Shown: one piece after another, positions 54,539 through 63,726 of the stretch
Position numbering within the stretch: position 1 is the stretch's first letter
Layout of the letters: the number at the start of each line of letters is the position of its first letter
NCBI RefSeq assembly: GCF_010894435.1
Contig: NZ_JAAIXZ010000021.1
Span: forward strand, 124,001-188,000
Reading direction: 5' to 3'
Source of the DNA: Pyxidicoccus trucidator
Lineage (GTDB): Bacteria; Myxococcota; Myxococcia; Myxococcales; Myxococcaceae
DNA: 64,000 bases
Notes under the pieces: generated by a model
What the model saw: the letters and a program-made list of their open reading frames with translations, nothing else
What the model was told of the DNA's origin: nothing
Databases searched by the model: none
Translations under genes and position numbers: made by a program

Positions 54539-55081
54539 TCAGAGCTCGCGCGGCCCGGTGTCGACGAGGCGCTGCGCCGCGAGCGCCGGCCCGTAGGCGG
54601 GATACTGGAAGTCCTGTCCCGCCACGTCCCGGCCCCGGTAGAAGTGCAGACCCTCCACGTCGGGGAAGAAGCCCCACTGGAGGCGCACGCTCCGAATCGA
54701 GTCCGCGCTCACCGCCCTGCGCACCCCTTGCGAGTAGGGCACCCACGTCTTCGCGGGGAAGGCCACCCGGATGAACTGCTCCCGCGAGGCGCCCGGGGCC
54801 AGCCGGCTCACACATGGCACCTCGGGGAACTCCACCATCAGTCCCGCTGGAACAGGGTGCAGCTTCCGGGAGAGGACGAGCACCCCACCCTGCTCCTCCA
54901 CGTAGGCCAGCGAGGCATCCAGCCGGTAGTGGCCGGAGGGCTCGGTGTGGAAGAGCCGGTCGAAGACCCAGACGACCGCGGGCCCCGTATTGCGCAGGGA
55001 CGCCTCGACCTGGAGGGCCTCCGCGGTGCGCTCCACGCGCCCCAGTCGCAGCTCGACGGTATCGGTTCGGAAGTCCGCCAT
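54539..55081 (-). CDS. Hypothetical protein, tandem paralog 1
   Basis: A 180-residue protein without signal peptide, starting at ATG 55081 (TGAGGA upstream). It aligns with its upstream neighbour along its length: VVWVFDRLFHTEPSGHYRLD, AYVEEQGGVLVLSRKLHPVP, EFPEVPCVSRLAPG and DSIRSVRLQWGFFPDVEGL. The conserved core has one Cys in PEVPCV. The fold is probably an Ig-like beta-sandwich. No known family. The 7-bp gap indicates one operon with paralog 2. Confidence 0.75.
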   Translation of the reverse strand: MADFRTDTVELRLGRVERTAEALQVEASLRNTGPAVVWVFDRLFHTEPSGHYRLDASLAYVEEQGGVLVLSRKLHPVPAGLMVEFPEVPCVSRLAPGASREQFIRVAFPAKTWVPYSQGVRRAVSADSIRSVRLQWGFFPDVEGLHFYRGRDVAGQDFQYPAYGPALAAQRLVDTGPREL

Positions 55082-55088
55082 GGTGTCC

Positions 55089-55754
55089 TCAGGGATTGGT
55101 GCGTGCGGGCAGTGGCAGCGGTCCCGCCTCGGCGACCTGCTGCCCGGTGACGGCGCTACCATAGCGCGGTGAGCGGCAGGCTCGGCCCTTGTCATCCTTC
55201 GCGTCGTGGAAGCGCAGGTCCGGCGCGTCCGGCAGATAGCCGATGAGCAGCCGCACGGAGCGCACGGTGGCCAGGTCCACGGGGCCGCCCTTGCGATACG
55301 GCACGTCCTCGGTTGGAGGCAGGGGCACGCGAAGCTCTCCCGTGAGCGTCTCGCCGGGAGACAGCCGCCGCACGCAGGGCACCTCGGGCGACTCCACGTC
55401 CAGGTCGTCAGGCACCGGCATCAGCGCCCGCGACAGGACGAGCACGCCGTCGCGGAACTCCACGTACGCGCGCTCGGGCTCCAGGTGGTAGTGGCCGGCG
55501 GAGCTGGTGCGGAAGAGCTGATCCAACACCCAGACCGGGGCCTTGCCCACGCCGTGCAGCGAGTAGCGCACCACGAGCGCATCCTTCGTGTGCCGCACCT
55601 CGGTGACGCGCAGCAGGCGGCTCGAGTCCTGGGCCTCCGCCATGGGCTTCTTCCCTTCCGCGCGCGTCGCGGCGGGCTGGCCCCAGGCACAGGTCCCGAC
55701 CGCGACGAGGATGCAGGGAAGGATACACGCCGCCGCTCGTGCCGGATGCCTCAA
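55089..55754 (-). CDS. Hypothetical secreted protein, tandem paralog 2
   Basis: About 221 residues from TTG 55754, which follows GAGGGGGG; a GTG at 55793 is the other option. The N-terminus has a signal-peptide-like segment (ARAAACILPCILVAVGTCAW). The rest parallels paralog 1: PVWVLDQLFRTSSAGHYHLE, AYVEFRDGVLVLSRALMPVP, ESPEVPCVRRLSPG and VRSVRLLIGYLPDAPDL. So one copy appears exported and the other cytoplasmic. No function is known; possible partner subunits. Confidence 0.72.
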   Translation of the reverse strand: MRHPARAAACILPCILVAVGTCAWGQPAATRAEGKKPMAEAQDSSRLLRVTEVRHTKDALVVRYSLHGVGKAPVWVLDQLFRTSSAGHYHLEPERAYVEFRDGVLVLSRALMPVPDDLDVESPEVPCVRRLSPGETLTGELRVPLPPTEDVPYRKGGPVDLATVRSVRLLIGYLPDAPDLRFHDAKDDKGRACRSPRYGSAVTGQQVAEAGPLPLPARTNP

Positions 55755-56066
55755 CTCACCCCCCTCGGACTGAACGCTCGTACCAGCCGGCACCAGGTCT
55801 ACCTGCCGGCGGCCCCGTTCCTCATCTCTCGCCAGCCTCGATGATGCACGGGCTTCCGGACTCAGCCCTGTAGGGCCCGCTCAAGCTCCGGCGTGACTGC
55901 TTGTCCCGCCCTTCCGGGCGCCGGGCAGTACGGCGAGCCGCCCGTGGAACGAACGTTCCCTCCAGCGGTGTGCCGGGGCGGGAGGGGCGAGCCTCCCGTA
56001 GAATGAACGTTCCTTCCAGGTGCAGGGCGGTACGGGCGCACCGCCTCTCAGGGATGCCGTGCTGGC
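55755..56066. other. Intergenic region of 312 bp with a direct repeat
   Basis: No convincing gene. The notable content is the 33-bp direct repeat described separately. A minus-strand open frame crosses it but shows Arg/Pro-rich translation typical of a shadow frame. Confidence 0.6.
55933..56019. repeat. Two copies of a 33-bp direct repeat
   Basis: Copies at 55933-55965 and 55987-56019 differ at 4 of 33 positions. Each holds the palindrome GAACGTTC near the middle and ends TCCAG. They are 21 bp apart. Regulator sites for the paralog operon or remnants of a small repeat family are both possible. Confidence 0.65.
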
Positions 56067-57506
56067 TCAGTACTCGGGACGGGGAGGCAGGCCGAGCTGC
56101 TCGCGGATGCGGTTCTCGCTGGTGTGGCCCGGGTGCTGGTCCGGCGTCGACGCGTTGGCGTCGTGGTCGTACGGCAGGCCCACCGCCGCCAGCTCGCGGT
56201 TGTTCACCCCACCCGTCGTCCCGGGGGCCAGCGTGCCGGTGGCGTAGTTGTAGGCGTGCACCATCTCGTGGAAGAAGCCCACGATGGGCGGGCGGTTCTG
56301 CCACTCCTCCGCGCCGCCGCCGAGCACCGTGCGCTCGGGGTTGTAGTTGATGTACGCGTCCGAGCCGGTGCCCGGCGTGCCATCCGCCTGCAACCACGCG
56401 TTGGGGCGGTCCGTCGCGCCCGCGGAGTTACCGTCCCCCGAAGCCGCCTGGCGGATGGTGGTGGTGTGGCCGCTGTTGTCGAGCGCCAGGAGCATCTCCT
56501 GCCCCGCCGGCATGGAGCGCAGGGCATCCAGGTCGGACTGGACGCGGGCCTGGAAGGCGGCATCGCCCTCCACGGTGACGGAGCTGCCGACGGCATTGCC
56601 CGCGGCGTTCCGGGTGCTCAAGTCCACCGTGGTGACGGTGTCCCCCGCGCGGTTCCGCGCCGTGCCGCCGACGGTGTCGTCGGTCTGCGTGTACAGCGTG
56701 TCGTTGCCAGCCCCGCCGTTGACCCGGTCCGTGCCCTCGCCCGCGGCGACCACGTCGTCCCCGACGCCACCGTTCAGCGTGTCGTTGCCACGGCCGCCCA
56801 TCACCTGGTCGTTGCCGGCGCCACCGTTGAGGGCGTCGTTGCCCTCGCCGCCGTCCATGTAGTCACGGTCCGCGCCGCCCAGCATCGTGTCGTTGCCGCC
56901 CAGGCCGTACATGACATCGCGGCCCGCGCCACCCACGATGCGGTCATTGCCCGCCCCGCCCTGGATGTAGTCATCCCCGTCGCCACCCTCGAGGGTGTTC
57001 TGGCCGCCGCCGCCGATGAGCGTGTCGCTGCCGTTGCCACCGTCGATGCGGAGGTTCGCCGTCACGTCGGCGTCCACCGCGATGCGGTCATTGCCCTCGC
57101 CGCCACGGATGGTGGCGTTCCTCGCCTGCTCCGCCGTCAGGTTGACGCTCTGGCCATCGGAGGTGATGGTCAACCCGCCGTCAGGACCGCGGGACACCGT
57201 GGCCTGGTTGTTCCCCGTCCCCAGGTCCACCACCGTGTTTCCGGCACGGTCCGTGGTGACCTGCGGGCCCGAAGGCGCCGGAGGAGGCGGGGGCGGGCGA
57301 CGCGCGCCTTCCAGGTCCAGCTTGCCGCTGTTGCGCGGGGTGGCGTCGAAGCCGTCCGTGGCGAGGCGGTTGCGAAGCTGCTGGGCCGCCCGGTCCTGCT
57401 GGGGCGCGACGTTCGCCGGCTTCGCCGTTTCGACGCGCGGCTCGGCACGGGGCTGGGTCCGCTGCGTCGAAGGGGTACTGCCACCACCGATGCGATTCGC
57501 GCTCAT
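56067..57506 (-). CDS. RTX-repeat protein with C-terminal M91-like metalloprotease domain
   Basis: A 479-residue protein from ATG 57506 (GAGGAA upstream). Residues 1-130 are disordered (Pro run at 71-77). Residues 135-272 hold about 14 RTX nonapeptides (GGEGNDRI, GGAGNDQV, GGRGNDTL), which roll up with calcium. Residues 300-479 match the M91 (NleD-type) peptidase: IVGFFHEMVHAYNYATG with HExxH at 413-417, NNRELAAVGLPYD and ENRIREQLGLPPRPEY. NleD is a type III effector that cuts host kinases. There is no Sec signal, consistent with dedicated secretion. Putting the protease after the RTX block is unlike most type I substrates, whose RTX region is C-terminal. Confidence 0.87.
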   Translation of the reverse strand: MSANRIGGGSTPSTQRTQPRAEPRVETAKPANVAPQQDRAAQQLRNRLATDGFDATPRNSGKLDLEGARRPPPPPPAPSGPQVTTDRAGNTVVDLGTGNNQATVSRGPDGGLTITSDGQSVNLTAEQARNATIRGGEGNDRIAVDADVTANLRIDGGNGSDTLIGGGGQNTLEGGDGDDYIQGGAGNDRIVGGAGRDVMYGLGGNDTMLGGADRDYMDGGEGNDALNGGAGNDQVMGGRGNDTLNGGVGDDVVAAGEGTDRVNGGAGNDTLYTQTDDTVGGTARNRAGDTVTTVDLSTRNAAGNAVGSSVTVEGDAAFQARVQSDLDALRSMPAGQEMLLALDNSGHTTTIRQAASGDGNSAGATDRPNAWLQADGTPGTGSDAYINYNPERTVLGGGAEEWQNRPPIVGFFHEMVHAYNYATGTLAPGTTGGVNNRELAAVGLPYDHDANASTPDQHPGHTSENRIREQLGLPPRPEY

Positions 57507-57796
57507 GGCATTCCTCGTACGGCGAGTCCCATCCGCCGCGGCCCCCGGGTGATACAGGCGGGGCAAGTGTAGTCCTTGATGGGTTATCGGCCGAGGAGCG
57601 CCCGAGTTGCGCCCCCACATGGAGCGGATGAAGCGTGGCACCGGGTCCCCGAAGCCTCCCGGCCGCCTGCTTCCTGAGGGTCCTGGCACCCAAATCGTCA
57701 GGAAAGTCGGGAAGTTGAGAGACCGGCCAAGCGCGTGTTACGACCACCCCCGGCCAGTCGTCCCTCCCCCGCATTGGTCATTCGGAGCCGGTTCCC

Positions 57797-60700
57797 ATGA
57801 GCGAGCACAACGAAGTCCCGCGGCCCCCTGCCCCCGTGGCTCCCCCGCCCCTGCCCGGGACTCCGGCGGCAACGGCCACCGAGACGCTCGCCCAGTCCGC
57901 CACCCAGCTGCCCGCTCCCGCCCAGAACACCAGCGCGGAGGACGAGGCCCGTGAGCGCATCGTCTCGCTGGAGCGCGAGGCCAAGGCCCTCGCCACCACG
58001 GACCCGCAGGCCGCCGCCCTCCTCTTCCATGAGGTGGGTCTGCTGTGGGAGGAGCCGCTGAAGAACCCGCGCAACGCCGCGGTGGCCTTCCAGAGCGCGT
58101 ACAAGCTGGCGCCGAAGTACCTCGTCAACATCCGCGCCGCCCGCCGCCTCTTCGCGGACGTGGGCAACTGGCAGATGGTGCTGCAGCTGCTGGACGCGGA
58201 GCTCGCCGCCACCGGGGACGTCCGCCACCAGGCCGCGCTCCTCTTCGAGAAGGGCATCGTCCTCCAGGAGCGCCTGTCCCGCGACGAGGAGTCCACCGCC
58301 TGCCTCAAGCTGTGCCTGGAGCGCCGGCCCACCGACGTGGTCGTCCTCACGCAGCTGGAGTCCGTCTACGCCGCGCGCAACGACGCGCCCGCGCTGGTGG
58401 AGGTGTACCGGCTGCTCTCCGCCGCCGTGCAGCAGCCGTCGCTGCGCGCGCACTACCTCACCGCCGCGGGCCTGCTGATGGAGGAGCGCCTCAAGCTGAG
58501 AGACCCGGCCGCCGTCCTCTACCGCGAGGCCTTCGCGCTGGACCGCTCGGACCTACAATTGCTGGCGGCCATGAAGCGGCTGTCCGAGCGCGAGGGCCGC
58601 ACCGACGAGCTGCTCGACGTGCTCGCGGCCGAGGCCGCCGCCCTGGGCCCGCAGGCGGCACCCGCCTATCTGCAGATCTCCAAGGTGTGCGAGCGCGCGG
58701 GGCGCAGGGAGGAGGCGCTGGCCGCGCTGCTGGACGCGCGGAGCGTGGCGCCCAACGAGCCGCTGGTGCTGAGCGAGCTGGCCGGCATCTACGAGACGCA
58801 GGGCCGCTACGAGGAGCTGGCGGACGTGCTGCTGGCGCGCGTGGGTTCGCTCAACGACGAGAGCGAGCTGGTGGCCACCAACCTCCGGCTGGCCGCGCTC
58901 TATGAAGAGACGCTCAAGCGCGAGTCGGACGCGGCGGCGCGCTACCAGGCGATTGTCGCGCGCATCCCCGGCCACGCGGCGGCGCTCGCGGGTTTGGGCA
59001 AGCTGTACTACCGGATGCAGAACTGGGAGGGGCTGGTCTCCGTGTTCGACGCGGAGGTCGCCGCCGCCGAGGACGCGAAGCAGAAGGCCGCCCGCATGTA
59101 CAAGGCGGCGGAAATCCTGGAGGAGCGGCTGGGCCGGCAGGAAGACGCCATCACCCGCTACAACACCTGCCTCCAGCTCCAGCCGGGCTACCTCCCCGCG
59201 CAGAAGGCCCTCACCCGCCTCTACGAGCGCCAGGGCCGCTTCGCGGAGCTGGTGGCCATGTACGAGCAGGACCTGCTCCAGACGTCCGACCGCGATCAGC
59301 TCATCACCACGCTGAACAAGATGGCCGTGGTGTACGAGGACCGCCTCGGCGACCTGGACCACGCCATCGAGTGCATGAAGCGCATCCTCGACCTGGCGTC
59401 GGACCACCTGCCCACCATCCGCAACCTGGCGCGGCTATACGAGCGGGCCGCGCGCTACCGCGAGCTGCTGGAGACGAACGACCTGGAGGCGTCGCTCGCC
59501 GGTGACACCAAGCAGGTGCTGTCGCTGCTGCACCGCAACGCGGAAATCCTCGACGAGCACCTGAAGGACCGCGCAGGCGCCATCTCCGCCTACGAGCGCG
59601 TGCTGGCGCTGTCCCCGTCCTACCTGCCCGCGCTCAAGGCGCTGGGCCGGCTGTACGCGCAGGACTCGCGCTGGGCGAACCTCATCGACATGTACCGGGC
59701 GGAGTCGGAGTCCTCTCCGTCCACCGACCAGGCCGCGGCGCTCATCTACAAGATTGGCGAGCTGTACGAGCAGAAGCTGCAGATGGAGAGCGAGGCCATC
59801 GCCTCCTTCCAGGAAGCGCTGATGCTGGCGCCCAGCTACTTCCCGGCGCTGCGCGCCCTGGCCCGCATCTACCGGCTGAACGGCGCCTGGGAGAGCCTGG
59901 TGGAGGTGCTGCGCTCCGAGGCCGCCAACCGCACGGACCCGCTGGAGCGCGCCAACGCCCTCTACCAGGCGGCGACCATCTGGGAGGACCAGCTCAAGCG
60001 GCCGGAGCTGGCCATCGACACGTACCAGGAGGTGCTGCGCCTGACGCCGGGCCACGCCGCCACGCTGCGCGCCCTGGAGCGCCTGTACCTGGCGCAGGAC
60101 AACGTGAAGGAGCTGGTGTCCATCCTGGACCGCGAGACGCAGGTGGGCGGCACGCCCACGGCCAAGGTGACGGCGTACCTGAAGCTGGCGAGGCTGTACC
60201 TGGACCGCTTCCAGGAGCCCTCGCGCGCGGCCCAGTGCAGCGAGGCGGTGCTCGGCCTGGACCCGGGCAACCTCACCGCCCTCACGCTGCTGGAGCGCAT
60301 CCGCGCCTCGGACCGCCCGCGCCGCGCGGAGCTGCGCCAGCGCATCGCCGAGCGGGTGAACGACCCGCGCCTGGCCACCGCGCTGCGCCTGTCCGCCGCG
60401 CTGGACCTGGACAAGACGCCCGCCGAGGGCACGCTGGAGGCGTACAAGCGCGCCTTCGAGGCCGACCCGGGCGACACCCGGCTGGCCTTCGTGCTGGAGC
60501 GCGGGCTGCGGCAGGCGGGGGATGCGACCGGGCTGGCCCGCCTCTACACCATGCGGCTGGCGGCGGCGCAGGACGCCGACGAGGCCCTGGAGATGCTGCT
60601 GCGCACCGCCGAGCTGGCGGATGGGCGATTCAACGACCTGGACCGCGCGGCGGCCCTCTACCGACAGGCGCTGGAGCTGCAGCCGCAGTGCCTGCCCGCG

Positions 60701-62866
60701 ATGCAGGGCGCCCGGCGCGTGGCGATCAAGCGCGGAGACTTCGCCGGAGCGCGCGTCGCCCTGGAAGCCGAGGCCCACGTCAGCAAGGACCCGCGCGGCG
60801 CCATCGACGCCCTGCTTGCCGCGGCGAAGCTGGCCGCGGGAAAGCTGGGGGACTCGGACGGCGCTTCGGCGCTGTACCGGCAGGCCCTGGAGAAGGACCC
60901 GCTGCACCCGGGCGCGCAGGCGGGCCTGGAGGAGCTGCTCGCGCAGCGCGGCGGCTCGGCGGACCTTGCGGCGCTGCAGGAGCGGCGCGCCGAGGCAAAG
61001 CTGGCGCTGAGGGATGGCACGGCGGCGGCGACGGCGTTCATCGGCGCGGCGCGGCTGTACCACTCCGCGCTGCATGACCGGCCTCGCGCGCTGGCCCAGC
61101 TGGAGAAGGCGCTGGCCGCGCAGCCGGGCCACCCGGAGGCGCTGGAGCTGCGAGGCACTTTGCTGCTGGAGGCGCAGCAGTACGCCGAGGCGGCGGCCAT
61201 GCTGAGCCAGCGCGTGCAGCAGGGCGGAGACCCGCGCGCCATGGCGCAGCTCCACCTGACGCTGGGCACGCTGTACGCCACACACCTGAACGACGCGAGC
61301 CGGGCGGCAGCGCACCTCCAGACGGTGCTGGCCACCCTGCCCCGCCACCTCGATGCGCTGGAGCGGCTGGCCGCGCTGCACGCGCAGGGCCGCAACTGGG
61401 CGGGCGCGGTGGACTGCCTGCACAAGCTCTTGCAGCAGGAGCTGCCCGTGGAGGTGCGCGCGCGCTTCACGCTGGAGCTGGCGCGCACCTATGACGAAGG
61501 CCTGGGCGATGCGGCGGCGGCCACCCCGCTCTACCGCCGCGCGCTGGAGCTGGCGCCGGGCAACGCGGCGCTGGTGGAGCGGCTGGTGGTGCTCTACGAG
61601 CGGGCGCGCAACCTGCCGGAGCTGGCGCAGTTGCTGGAAGTGCAGGCCCAGGCGCACATGGCCGTGGACCCGAAGCGCGCGGCGACGATGCGGATGCGGG
61701 TGGCGGACCTCTACTCGGGTCCCCTGTCCGAGCCGGCCCGGGCCACGGCGCTCTACCGGCAGGTGGTGGACGGCGACGGCACCAACCTGACGGCGCGCGC
61801 GGCGCTCGCGGAGCTGTACGCGCGCGACACCACGTCCGTGCCCATGGCGATTGAGGAGCACCGGCAGATCCTCCGCCAGGACCCGACGCGGGTGGACAGC
61901 CTGCACGCCCTCTTCAAGCTGTGGGAGGGCCTGCGGCAGAACGACAAGGCCTTCTGCGCGGCGTCGGTGCTGCACTTCCTGCGCGCGGCGAACGAGGTGG
62001 AGGTGGCCTTCTACACGGATGGCCGCACCCGGCTGGCGCAGGAGGCCCGTGAGACGCTGAACTCGACGGACGTGGACTCGGTGCTGATGCATCCGGCGGC
62101 GCGCGGACCGCTGCTGGAGGTGCTGCGCGCGGTGGGAGACCAGCTGGAGAAGGTCTACCCGCCGAGCTTCGACATCGTCGGCGTCAACCCCAAGGCGGAC
62201 AAGCTGAAGCCGGACTCCGCGGTGTTCAAGGCCATGCGCACGGTGGCGCAGGTCTTCGGCGTGGAGGACTTCGAGGTGTACCAGGCGCGGCGCGGGCTGA
62301 CGGTGCTGGAGACCACGGAGCCGCTGTCGGTGTGCATCGGCCAGGACGTGGTGCGGCGCTTCAACGCGCGGGAGCAGAAGTTCCTCCTGGGGCGCGCGGC
62401 GCTGGGCCTGCTGAACAAGGCGGCGGTGCTGGAGAAGCTGTCGCAGGGCGAGACGGCGGACCTGTTCGGCAACTCCATCCGCATCCACGCGCCGCAGTTC
62501 ACCGCGCTGGGGCGGCGCAACGACGAGTCGGTGAAGCAGCTCAAGAAGGCGTACCCCCGCAAGGCCCTCAAGGCGCTGGAGATTCCGGCGATGGCGATGG
62601 GCGACGTCCAGAAGGTGGAGCTGGCGCCTTGGCTGGACGCGCTGGACTACTCGGCGGACCGGGCGGGCATGCTCCTGTGCGGCGACGTCTCCGTGGGCCT
62701 GGGCATGGTGCTGCGCGAGGACCCGAACTTCGCGGGCGCTCGCATGGACGGCGCGGAGCCCGTGCTCCAGGCCGTGCGCGACGGCGAGCGGCTGCGCATG
62801 CTGCTCGCCTTCGCCTTCACCGATGACTTCTTCCGGCTGCGCCAGCGGCTGGGGCTGTCGCTGTAG
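57797..62866 (+). CDS. Giant TPR-repeat protein with conserved C-terminal domain
   Basis: A 1689-residue protein. After a ~45-residue Pro/Ala N-terminus, about 1350 residues are helical tandem repeats of the pattern AAALYRQALELQPQCLPAMQ, DAITRYNTCLQLQPGYLPAQ and GAISAYERVLALSPSYLPAL, i.e. TPR-like units of ~34-40 residues. The last ~300 residues form a separate domain (DVDSVLMHPAARGPLLEVLR; VEDFEVYQARRGLTVLETTE; HAPQFTALGRRNDESVKQLK) that I do not recognise. No signal peptide or membrane helix, so it is probably a cytosolic scaffold. GGAG precedes the ATG. There is no obvious operon partner. Confidence 0.88.
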   Translation: MSEHNEVPRPPAPVAPPPLPGTPAATATETLAQSATQLPAPAQNTSAEDEARERIVSLEREAKALATTDPQAAALLFHEVGLLWEEPLKNPRNAAVAFQSAYKLAPKYLVNIRAARRLFADVGNWQMVLQLLDAELAATGDVRHQAALLFEKGIVLQERLSRDEESTACLKLCLERRPTDVVVLTQLESVYAARNDAPALVEVYRLLSAAVQQPSLRAHYLTAAGLLMEERLKLRDPAAVLYREAFALDRSDLQLLAAMKRLSEREGRTDELLDVLAAEAAALGPQAAPAYLQISKVCERAGRREEALAALLDARSVAPNEPLVLSELAGIYETQGRYEELADVLLARVGSLNDESELVATNLRLAALYEETLKRESDAAARYQAIVARIPGHAAALAGLGKLYYRMQNWEGLVSVFDAEVAAAEDAKQKAARMYKAAEILEERLGRQEDAITRYNTCLQLQPGYLPAQKALTRLYERQGRFAELVAMYEQDLLQTSDRDQLITTLNKMAVVYEDRLGDLDHAIECMKRILDLASDHLPTIRNLARLYERAARYRELLETNDLEASLAGDTKQVLSLLHRNAEILDEHLKDRAGAISAYERVLALSPSYLPALKALGRLYAQDSRWANLIDMYRAESESSPSTDQAAALIYKIGELYEQKLQMESEAIASFQEALMLAPSYFPALRALARIYRLNGAWESLVEVLRSEAANRTDPLERANALYQAATIWEDQLKRPELAIDTYQEVLRLTPGHAATLRALERLYLAQDNVKELVSILDRETQVGGTPTAKVTAYLKLARLYLDRFQEPSRAAQCSEAVLGLDPGNLTALTLLERIRASDRPRRAELRQRIAERVNDPRLATALRLSAALDLDKTPAEGTLEAYKRAFEADPGDTRLAFVLERGLRQAGDATGLARLYTMRLAAAQDADEALEMLLRTAELADGRFNDLDRAAALYRQALELQPQCLPAMQGARRVAIKRGDFAGARVALEAEAHVSKDPRGAIDALLAAAKLAAGKLGDSDGASALYRQALEKDPLHPGAQAGLEELLAQRGGSADLAALQERRAEAKLALRDGTAAATAFIGAARLYHSALHDRPRALAQLEKALAAQPGHPEALELRGTLLLEAQQYAEAAAMLSQRVQQGGDPRAMAQLHLTLGTLYATHLNDASRAAAHLQTVLATLPRHLDALERLAALHAQGRNWAGAVDCLHKLLQQELPVEVRARFTLELARTYDEGLGDAAAATPLYRRALELAPGNAALVERLVVLYERARNLPELAQLLEVQAQAHMAVDPKRAATMRMRVADLYSGPLSEPARATALYRQVVDGDGTNLTARAALAELYARDTTSVPMAIEEHRQILRQDPTRVDSLHALFKLWEGLRQNDKAFCAASVLHFLRAANEVEVAFYTDGRTRLAQEARETLNSTDVDSVLMHPAARGPLLEVLRAVGDQLEKVYPPSFDIVGVNPKADKLKPDSAVFKAMRTVAQVFGVEDFEVYQARRGLTVLETTEPLSVCIGQDVVRRFNAREQKFLLGRAALGLLNKAAVLEKLSQGETADLFGNSIRIHAPQFTALGRRNDESVKQLKKAYPRKALKALEIPAMAMGDVQKVELAPWLDALDYSADRAGMLLCGDVSVGLGMVLREDPNFAGARMDGAEPVLQAVRDGERLRMLLAFAFTDDFFRLRQRLGLSL

Positions 62867-62903
62867 TCGTCCGGCACGACGGCGCGGGCGGCGGGACCTT
62901 TCC

Positions 62904-63641
62904 CTACTCCCGCCGCACCACCGCGCCCTCCGGCAGGCCGCCGACGATGCGTGCCAGGGCCTCGTCCACGGGGCCTTGCTCGCCGGACTCCACGGTGACC
63001 TTGACCCGGTAGTCCTTGCCCGGGTCGAACTCCGGGTAGGAGCCGATGGCCACGTGCGGCATGTCCAGCGCCACGTGGTCCAGCACGGCGGCAATCTCGC
63101 TCTCGCCCAGGCGCAGGTAGAGGTTGATCAGCACCACCGGCGTGCCGCTCAGGCGCCCCAGCACCGTCTCCAGCTGCATCCGGAAGAGCTGGGGCACCCC
63201 GGGCAGCAGGTACACGTCCTCCACGGTCAGCACGGGGTACCAGGTGCCCGCCTGGGGCAGCAGCACGGCCCCCTCGGGAGCGTCCGCCAGGCGCATGCCC
63301 TCGGGCGTCACCTGCCCACCGGGCGCCTGCGCGGTGATGAGCTCCACCATCTCCGCCAGCCGCACCACGGGCCGGCCCATGGCCAGGGCCACCGCGCGCA
63401 CGGTGACGTCATCGTGCGTGGGGCCGATGCCGCCGCTGGTGAAGACGTAGCGCGCCTTCTGGCGGGCCCGAGACACGGCGCTGACGATGGCGTCCACGTC
63501 GTCCAGGACGATTTCCACCGAGTGCAGTGGAATGCCCACCTCGCGCAGCCGCTTGATGAGGTGGGGCCCGTTCAGGTCCGTGACCTTGGCGGTCAGTACC
63601 TCGTTTCCGATGATGACCGCTGCTGCGCCGGTGCGCTCCAT
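62904..63641 (-). CDS. CinA/MoaB-type molybdopterin-binding domain protein
   Basis: A 245-residue protein. The MoCF-binding fold shows AAVIIGNEVLTAKVTDLNGP at the start, then YVFTSGGIGPTHDDVTVRAV (the GGxGPTxDD motif) and YLLPGVPQLFRMQLE. These are the N-terminal (COG1058) features of CinA. The C-terminal amidohydrolase domain of full CinA is absent, so this is the short form, a possible nucleotide or molybdopterin pyrophosphatase. No Shine-Dalgarno sequence is clear before ATG 63641. Confidence 0.88.
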   Translation of the reverse strand: MERTGAAAVIIGNEVLTAKVTDLNGPHLIKRLREVGIPLHSVEIVLDDVDAIVSAVSRARQKARYVFTSGGIGPTHDDVTVRAVALAMGRPVVRLAEMVELITAQAPGGQVTPEGMRLADAPEGAVLLPQAGTWYPVLTVEDVYLLPGVPQLFRMQLETVLGRLSGTPVVLINLYLRLGESEIAAVLDHVALDMPHVAIGSYPEFDPGKDYRVKVTVESGEQGPVDEALARIVGGLPEGAVVRRE

Positions 63642-63726
63642 GGGAGGGCGGACTCTAGCGCAAGGCCCCGGGAAGAAGGGATTGCTTTAGGGTCCATTGC
63701 GTACTCTGGAGCACGGCGTGCGCTGA

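Noticed and set aside
55822..56397. Minus-strand frame over the gap before the RTX gene
   Set aside because: It overlaps the RTX-protease 3' end in another frame and encodes Arg/Pro-rich sequence. The apparent internal repeat is explained by the 33-bp DNA repeat.
57790..57796. GGTTCCC just before the TPR gene as a third ECF site
   Set aside because: The downstream GGTC and CGGTCTTC parts are missing and the motif abuts the start codon.
59435..63094. Minus-strand open frame of about 1219 codons
   Set aside because: It is antisense to the TPR protein and repeats because the TPR DNA repeats. It has no ribosome binding site or domain of its own.
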